Assembly: GCA_002315495.1 (NCBI GenBank)
Contig: DCGJ01000163.1
Span: forward strand, 10,675-17,712
Source of the DNA: Lachnoclostridium sp. UBA1781
GTDB lineage: Bacteria > Bacillota > Clostridia > Lachnospirales > Lachnospiraceae
Length of the DNA stretch: 7,038 bases
Direction: 5' to 3'
In this document: positions 4,301-7,038 of the stretch, in pieces
How positions within the stretch are numbered: the stretch's first letter is position 1
Layout of the letters: every line of letters begins with the position of its first letter
Notes under the pieces: model-generated
Told to the model about the DNA's origin: nothing
What the model saw: only the letters and a program-made list of their open reading frames with translations
Databases searched by the model: none
Position numbers and translations under genes: made by a program

Positions 4301-7038
4301 GCATTTGGTTCAGCAGTGTATATTTCTTACGGTGGAACCTTCATTATGAATGGAGGTGTTATTGAGAATAATGGCTACCACACGGATTATACCAATTTGT
4401 CTGCAGCCGGTGCGGTCTGCGTTAGTTATTATAATCAGTCTGCCAATGGAAATGGCACAGTGAATACCAATTTCTATATGAACGGTGGTGTCATTCGAAA
4501 CAACCGTGGCTGTGGCGTATACTCCAATGCTGACTACGCGCAGATTATTATTACCGGTGGAGAAATCAGCGGAAACCGATATTCCAATCATGGTGCGGGA
4601 ATTCGTGTGGAGCGCGGTATGAATTCATCCGGAGTAACATCGCTCTCAATTTCGAATGCACAGATTAAAAACAATTCGGTTTCCGGCGCATTTTTTGGTG
4701 GCGGCATCTATGTCAACATCAATGATGACATGAATAACGTTGTCACGATTGCGGATAGTGTGATTAGTGGGAATATCGCAGATTTTGGCGGTGGTATATA
4801 TCTGAACAAAGGTCGTATGCGACTTTTGGGAGGAACCGGCGTGACGAAGAATATTGCCAATACAGACGGCGGTGGTGTGTACGTGAAAGCTGCTCGCTTG
4901 CAGATGTATGGCGGTAGCATTTTTGATAATAATGCACAAGGCTATGCGAAGGATGTGCTCTTTATGAGCGGTTCTTACTTCGATAAAGACGAGTCTGCCT
5001 CAGTGGATTACAGAGCGGTTTCCAATATGGGAATCAGCTATAATACCTGGTATGTTGCAGAACTCGATGCCTATTATGCAGATCCGTCGTTGATTCCGGC
5101 GGAGACACAGGAGTTTGACATTCGTGATTTCCATCTGTTGTTTGATTCCTCGAATAAGATCACCGCAAACATCGGTTTAATTGCGGTTAGCCTTCCTTCC
5201 TCGGAGAGTGCGGTTGCAAAAATTGTGATGGACGACGGAAGTGAGTTGTATTTCCCAACGTTGTTGTCCGCAATTACGAAGGCAGGTTCCATGACCGGAG
5301 TAGACGAGCTCCATGTTGAGCTTTTGCGTGATGTTACGGAGAGTATTGTCGTAGCAGGGACAACTCCGATTTCCTTAGACTTAAAGGGACATACGGTGCA
5401 TGCACCGATGGGAGCAACGTCGGTATTTTACATTAATGGCGGTAACATCACGCTTATGAGTAATGCAGAAGACGGAGAGGCGTATATTCGTCCTTCTGAG
5501 CAGGGAACTTCAACATCAACCCGTGCATTTTATGTGCAGGGAGGTAAACTTACCATTGGCGATAATATTTTGATCGCAGATTTCTGTTATTCCGGAGACG
5601 GAGGTGCAATATACGAAGCCTGGGGTGTTACCAAAAATGGTACTACAACAAGCTCGGAAGTATATATCAAGGGCGGCACGATTGAGAATTGTTCGGCTAA
5701 CAATGGTGGTGCAATTTATGTGGTTTCTGACAATGATGCGTCAAAGGCTGTCTTTGAAATGAGTGGAGGCGAGATTCGTAACTGCTCTGCAACCGTATAT
5801 GGTGGGGCCATCTATATCAAGTCAACAAGAGCTGCGGACCAACCAAGATTTTATCTGATTGGTGGTAAATTGCGGAATAATACCGCGGACAGTGATCTTA
5901 GCGGCGATGGAGTTGGTGGCGCATTTTACTATAATGGCGGAAATGTGGCGAATGATAAGGACGACCTTCAGATTTACAACATCGAAATTTCAGGTAATAC
6001 AGCATATAACGGTGGAGGAATCTATCTGGAATATGCCGGCAATGCTACCAATCACTGTTTCGTTGGTAAGTCGGGATATGAGACGCTTATCAAGAACAAT
6101 ACGGCCAGAAATAACTATGGCGGTATGGCAATTGTATCTGTAAATTCTCACATGACCTATGTGGAAATGGAGAGTGTCACGGTCGATTATAATACGGCTA
6201 AGAATTCCTATGCCGGTGCATACTTGTCCACGGGTTGGTTATCTGTGAAGAACTGCTCGTTCAATCATAATGAGGCACAGGTAGAGTATGCAGGCGTGGG
6301 TATCGTCGGTTCCGAACTTTTGGTAGACGGGTGTGAAATTGCCTATAACACCTCTAATAAGGGAACTTATTGTGGTGGTCTATACCTTGGTTCAGCAAAT
6401 TATAATCCGAATGGTGATGCGAATCCGGCTCAGCGTGTGATTAAAAACACAACCATCCACCATAATACGGCAAACAATGCAGCCGGTATGATGCTTAGTG
6501 CAGCGCGTGATGTTTGGTTCGAGCAGGTGGATATTTATGAAAATACTGCACGTGCCGGTGGCGCAGGATTTATCTTTAACACAACCCATAATATCCAGAA
6601 GACAGTTACCTTCAAGGATTGCAAGATTCGTGATAATTATGCCGGTTCGAACGGTGGGGCATTTTCATATGCAATAACAGGCAGTATGAAGGTAATCTTT
6701 GATGGCGTTCAAATCACCGGTAATTCTGCGCAGAATTACGGGGCTGGCCAGCTTTCTCCATATCGTGAGGAATACTCTATTCATGTGGAAATGGTTGGCG
6801 ATACTGAAATATCCTACAATACAGCACGTACCGGAGCTGTTGGAGGGGTCTATCTTTTGAATCTATCCAAGATTTCGATTGGTGATGGAGTTGTGTTCTC
6901 GGATAACGAAGCCGTGAAGAGTGATTGTGGCGCGCTTTATATCAAGGGCTCGCAGACGTCATATTTTACCGAGGTCAATTTGACTGGCGTAACCTTTGAA
7001 CGGAATAGCGCGAAGAGAAACGCGGGCGCATTGTATCT
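1250..7038 (+). CDS. Giant right-handed parallel beta-helix surface protein, 3'-truncated
   Basis: A single frame runs from ATG 1250 to the window edge without a stop: 1929 complete codons plus two bases. Residues 1-40 look like an export signal (MNKYVKK, hydrophobic 8-27, possible cleavage near A28 or A40), followed by an acidic stretch. The mature part alternates strand-rich heads (about 53-137, 888-974, 1321-1413) with Gly/Asn-rich repeat regions (138-817, 975-1238, 1414 to the end). The repeats have the form N-x-A then Y-G-G-[GA]-[IVLM]-[YCF], about 44 copies by eye and about 33 residues each. This is the pattern of pectin-lyase-like parallel beta-helices and resembles chlamydial Pmp GGA[ILV]/FxxN repeats. 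No lyase or hydrolase active site is recognisable, so a structural, adhesive or matrix role is inferred. It lies 9 bases after two SipW-dependent-type genes. The C-terminus, which would show any sortase, membrane or wall anchor, is outside the window. Fold confidence is high; function is unknown. Confidence 0.93.
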   Translation, partial: MNKYVKKITVYAVILSMIFELSLSYLPADFFKNIYDKVKAETETEEPDPEYVEYASTVAETLQDLIDRIAADTENNASGTIVFQKDYQENITIPADVNIILDLNGKKLEPLDGGGSFVSNISVYGSLIVRNGTLDGQRCGNARGINVFGGGSVILKKATVENYTTEGNGAGVMVAERAAFTLGVDGKILNNTAQNGYGGGIYIYNAVTSAYNTNKELVTTRWVQLGQGEISENAAAYGGGICIYRADGSTEAEPMYIKKTVIKDNHADVYGGAFYAESSVAVSFSGEMSGNSTGDDENTEGTAGGACYFAQPSVLLLDQAKICENSSLYGGAIYMKNITTKNGAVLRINGGELSNNTAGLRGGAICFSDDTPNASSLASELEIKNAKLSGNISGEYGGSVYTYYKTNVTLTDTEVSENATGMYGGGMYLRSESGNNKSVITITNCTFSKNRMTASDNTRYGAGLYVYRYSTLVVKGTTFSENEDAFYGGGMYCSDYNAVTVENCIFQKNSIRSNSGSAAGGGIYFTDNSTVYIKGSTFSENGSMDYACFAGALYLGKGTQELNDCIVDGNFTYYGGGAGINSSGTLTISGTTQIINNTMNGTSNSSGGGINGSTVILKDDCLIENNVTNYRGGGVSCTTIYVQDRAVIRGNEVRSGNGGGINAGEIQMTGGVVEGNKATQASGGGMFLDSTMKNSEISGGIIRNNTAAADGGAIYIYSSNGNSNAASLPSTLTLSGNVSIYNNTAKNGGAIRVGTRSRLIVNAGATITNNTATSIGGGISVTQASIHTYADSGIYALEINGGTIKNNNAFQGRDIHINNNYDSKYQRSYVKMVAAKSMDGASADAAWAIEVESTYITNAINNKTYIDSLEAAGDKTNYPATCYTFVDKADKVAKIGNTYYSAVQDAVNAIQSGKASGTIILLKNTYEDVTIPAGEYIIDLNGNYISGRTKSVITVESTAKLTIRDSSGDNSGQIRDGYGTKDRYNASGSTSIYGGGIFIRGDAVVTLEGGTICDNGAAFGSAVYISYGGTFIMNGGVIENNGYHTDYTNLSAAGAVCVSYYNQSANGNGTVNTNFYMNGGVIRNNRGCGVYSNADYAQIIITGGEISGNRYSNHGAGIRVERGMNSSGVTSLSISNAQIKNNSVSGAFFGGGIYVNINDDMNNVVTIADSVISGNIADFGGGIYLNKGRMRLLGGTGVTKNIANTDGGGVYVKAARLQMYGGSIFDNNAQGYAKDVLFMSGSYFDKDESASVDYRAVSNMGISYNTWYVAELDAYYADPSLIPAETQEFDIRDFHLLFDSSNKITANIGLIAVSLPSSESAVAKIVMDDGSELYFPTLLSAITKAGSMTGVDELHVELLRDVTESIVVAGTTPISLDLKGHTVHAPMGATSVFYINGGNITLMSNAEDGEAYIRPSEQGTSTSTRAFYVQGGKLTIGDNILIADFCYSGDGGAIYEAWGVTKNGTTTSSEVYIKGGTIENCSANNGGAIYVVSDNDASKAVFEMSGGEIRNCSATVYGGAIYIKSTRAADQPRFYLIGGKLRNNTADSDLSGDGVGGAFYYNGGNVANDKDDLQIYNIEISGNTAYNGGGIYLEYAGNATNHCFVGKSGYETLIKNNTARNNYGGMAIVSVNSHMTYVEMESVTVDYNTAKNSYAGAYLSTGWLSVKNCSFNHNEAQVEYAGVGIVGSELLVDGCEIAYNTSNKGTYCGGLYLGSANYNPNGDANPAQRVIKNTTIHHNTANNAAGMMLSAARDVWFEQVDIYENTARAGGAGFIFNTTHNIQKTVTFKDCKIRDNYAGSNGGAFSYAITGSMKVIFDGVQITGNSAQNYGAGQLSPYREEYSIHVEMVGDTEISYNTARTGAVGGVYLLNLSKISIGDGVVFSDNEAVKSDCGALYIKGSQTSYFTEVNLTGVTFERNSAKRNAGALY
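1406..1660 (+). repeat. Head module A of the giant protein
   Basis: Residues 53-137 are the first of three related heads. After a helical-looking stretch (A-E-T-L-Q-D-L-I-D-R-I-A) comes A-S-G-T-I-V-F-Q-K-D, then E-N-I-T-I-P-A and I-L-D-L-N-G-K-K-L, ending in strands S-V-Y-G-S-L-I-V-R-N-G-T-L. Similar segments occur in many clostridial surface proteins just before beta-helix repeats and probably form the N-terminal cap and first coils. It lacks the clear I-G-x-x-Y opening seen in module B. Confidence 0.7.
1661..3700 (+). repeat. Beta-helix region 1 (about 20 GG-units)
   Basis: Residues 138-817 hold about 20 repeats averaging 34 residues, each with N-x-[TA] before [YFR]-G-G-[GA]-[IVM]-[YC]. 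Examples are YGGGIYIY near 1838, YGGAIYM near 2234 and DGGAIYIY near 3377. Two neighbouring units are close to each other (V-K-G-T-T-F-S-E-N and I-K-G-S-T-F-S-E-N, near 2670 and 2845). The region ends in N-N-A-F-Q-G-R-D-I-H-I. The copies are diverged in DNA, so this is a protein-level repeat. Confidence 0.85.
3701..3910 (+). other. Non-repetitive linker 1 of the giant protein
   Basis: Residues 818-887 lack GG-units and join helix 1 to head B. The segment contains Y-V-K-M-V-A-A-K, A-A-W-A-I-E-V and C-Y-T-F-V stretches that could form strands. I recognise no domain. It occupies the same place as linker 2 (after a closing motif, before a head), but I see no clear sequence similarity between them. 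Confidence 0.5.
3911..4171 (+). repeat. Head module B of the giant protein
   Basis: Residues 888-974 are the best-preserved head: V-A-K-I-G-N-T-Y-Y-S-A-V-Q-D-A-V, then S-G-T-I-I-L-L-K-N, D-V-T-I-P-A-G, I-I-D-L-N-G, and a last part K-L-T-I-R-D-S-S-G-D-N-S-G-Q-I. This layout (IGxxYxxxxxAV, then GTIxLLK, then LDLNG, then LTIxDSSGD) is familiar from large Gram-positive surface proteins, where it leads into beta-helix repeats. It aligns by eye with modules A and C. Confidence 0.8.
4172..4963 (+). repeat. Beta-helix region 2 (about 8 GG-units)
   Basis: Residues 975-1238 contain about 8 units averaging 33 residues. The first is Y-G-G-G-I-F-I (near 4226) and the last D-G-G-G-V-Y-V (near 4865). Between the GG motifs run strand phrases such as F-I-M-N-G-G-V-I-E-N-N and I-I-I-T-G-G-E-I-S-G-N. 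Some units have one Gly replaced (F-G-S-A-V-Y, R-G-C-G-V-Y). The region closes with D-N-N-A-Q-G-Y-A-K-D-V, like helix 1. Confidence 0.85.
4964..5209 (+). other. Non-repetitive linker 2 of the giant protein
   Basis: Residues 1239-1320 have no GG-units and are Asp/Ser/Tyr-rich (Y-N-T-W-Y-V-A-E-L-D-A-Y-Y-A-D, then F-D-I-R-D-F-H-L-L-F-D). They separate helix 2 from head C. I recognise no named domain. A small beta domain or flexible spacer is possible. Confidence 0.5.
5210..5488 (+). repeat. Head module C of the giant protein
   Basis: Residues 1321-1413 are the most diverged head. A-K-I-V-M-D-D-G-S-E-L-Y-F-P-T-L-L-S-A-I opens it, followed by L-H-V-E-L-L-R-D-V-T-E-S-I-V-V, I-S-L-D-L-K-G-H-T-V and N-I-T-L-M-S-N-A-E-D-G. 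The order of elements matches module B, with LDLKGHTV in place of IDLNGNYI. Confidence 0.7.
5489..7038 (+). repeat. Beta-helix region 3 (at least 16 GG-units, continues past the window)
   Basis: Residues 1414 to the window edge hold about 16 units averaging 32 residues. The first are regular (D-G-G-A-I-Y, N-G-G-A-I-Y, Y-G-G-A-I-Y between about 5600 and 5815). From about 6116 onward the Gly pair is often altered (Y-A-G-A-Y, Y-A-G-V-G, A-A-G-M-M, Y-G-A-G-Q), while the preceding N-T-A or N-S-A is kept. The last visible residues, N-A-G-A-L-Y-L, are again a GG-type motif, so the repeats probably continue. Confidence 0.85.

Noticed and set aside
4011..4695. Homopolymer tracts (six A near 4015, six T near 4690) as possible phase-variation switches
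   Set aside because: Six bases is too short to predict slippage, and the reading frame is intact on both sides.
5859..6143. 94-codon + strand open frame in another phase
   Set aside because: It sits inside the giant gene in a different phase, and its translation shows no domain while the main frame shows clear GG-units throughout.
1838..7038. Repetitive DNA considered as a CRISPR array or tandem DNA repeat
   Set aside because: The repeats are diverged at the nucleotide level, vary in length (about 28-40 codons) and keep codon phase; there are no identical repeats with unique spacers. They are protein-level repeats.
1250..7038. Pectate lyase or other polysaccharide-degrading enzyme
   Set aside because: The fold is that of pectin-lyase-like proteins, but no catalytic motif is recognisable by eye, and the extreme length with regular units suits a structural role.

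Overview
The window is protein-coding almost from end to end, with all genes on the + strand in one tight cluster. Codon choice, moderate G+C, purine-rich ribosome binding sites and the protein families point to a Gram-positive anaerobe of the Clostridia, most plausibly a gut or rumen Lachnospiraceae. This is an inference from style; no marker gene is present.

Layout: (1) positions 1-495 hold the 3' part of a small secreted protein of the SipW-dependent (TasA/CalY-like) type; its start and signal peptide lie upstream of the window. (2) About 497/527-1240 is a second, complete protein of the same general family with an N-terminal membrane or signal segment. (3) From 1250 to the last base a single reading frame stays open for 1929 codons. 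It begins with a signal peptide and continues as a giant, Gly/Asn-rich, right-handed parallel beta-helix protein whose stop lies beyond the window. Gaps between genes are 1-31 bases and 9 bases, and no promoter or terminator is visible between them, so the three are probably one transcript.

The giant protein is built as three successive super-modules. Each has a strand-rich head of about 85-93 residues (shared core of the type 'GTI-x-LLK-(x)n-VTIPAG-(x)n-DLNG') followed by a beta-helix of GG-units. A GG-unit is roughly 33 residues, of the form 'N-N-T-A-(x)n-Y-G-G-G-I-Y'. By eye there are about 20, 8 and at least 16 units. The first two helices end in a similar closing motif (N-x-A-(x)n-D-[IV]) and are followed by non-repetitive linkers of about 70 and 82 residues. 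The GG-units resemble the GGA[ILV]/FxxN repeats of chlamydial polymorphic outer membrane proteins.

Working idea (inference): two small TasA/CalY-like matrix or fibre-type proteins are co-expressed with a very long surface beta-helix that could act as a stalk, adhesin or matrix component. A dedicated SipW-type signal peptidase would be expected upstream of the window and a wall or membrane anchor at the unseen C-terminus of the giant protein. No RNA genes, insertion sequences, CRISPR arrays, terminators or attachment sites were seen.
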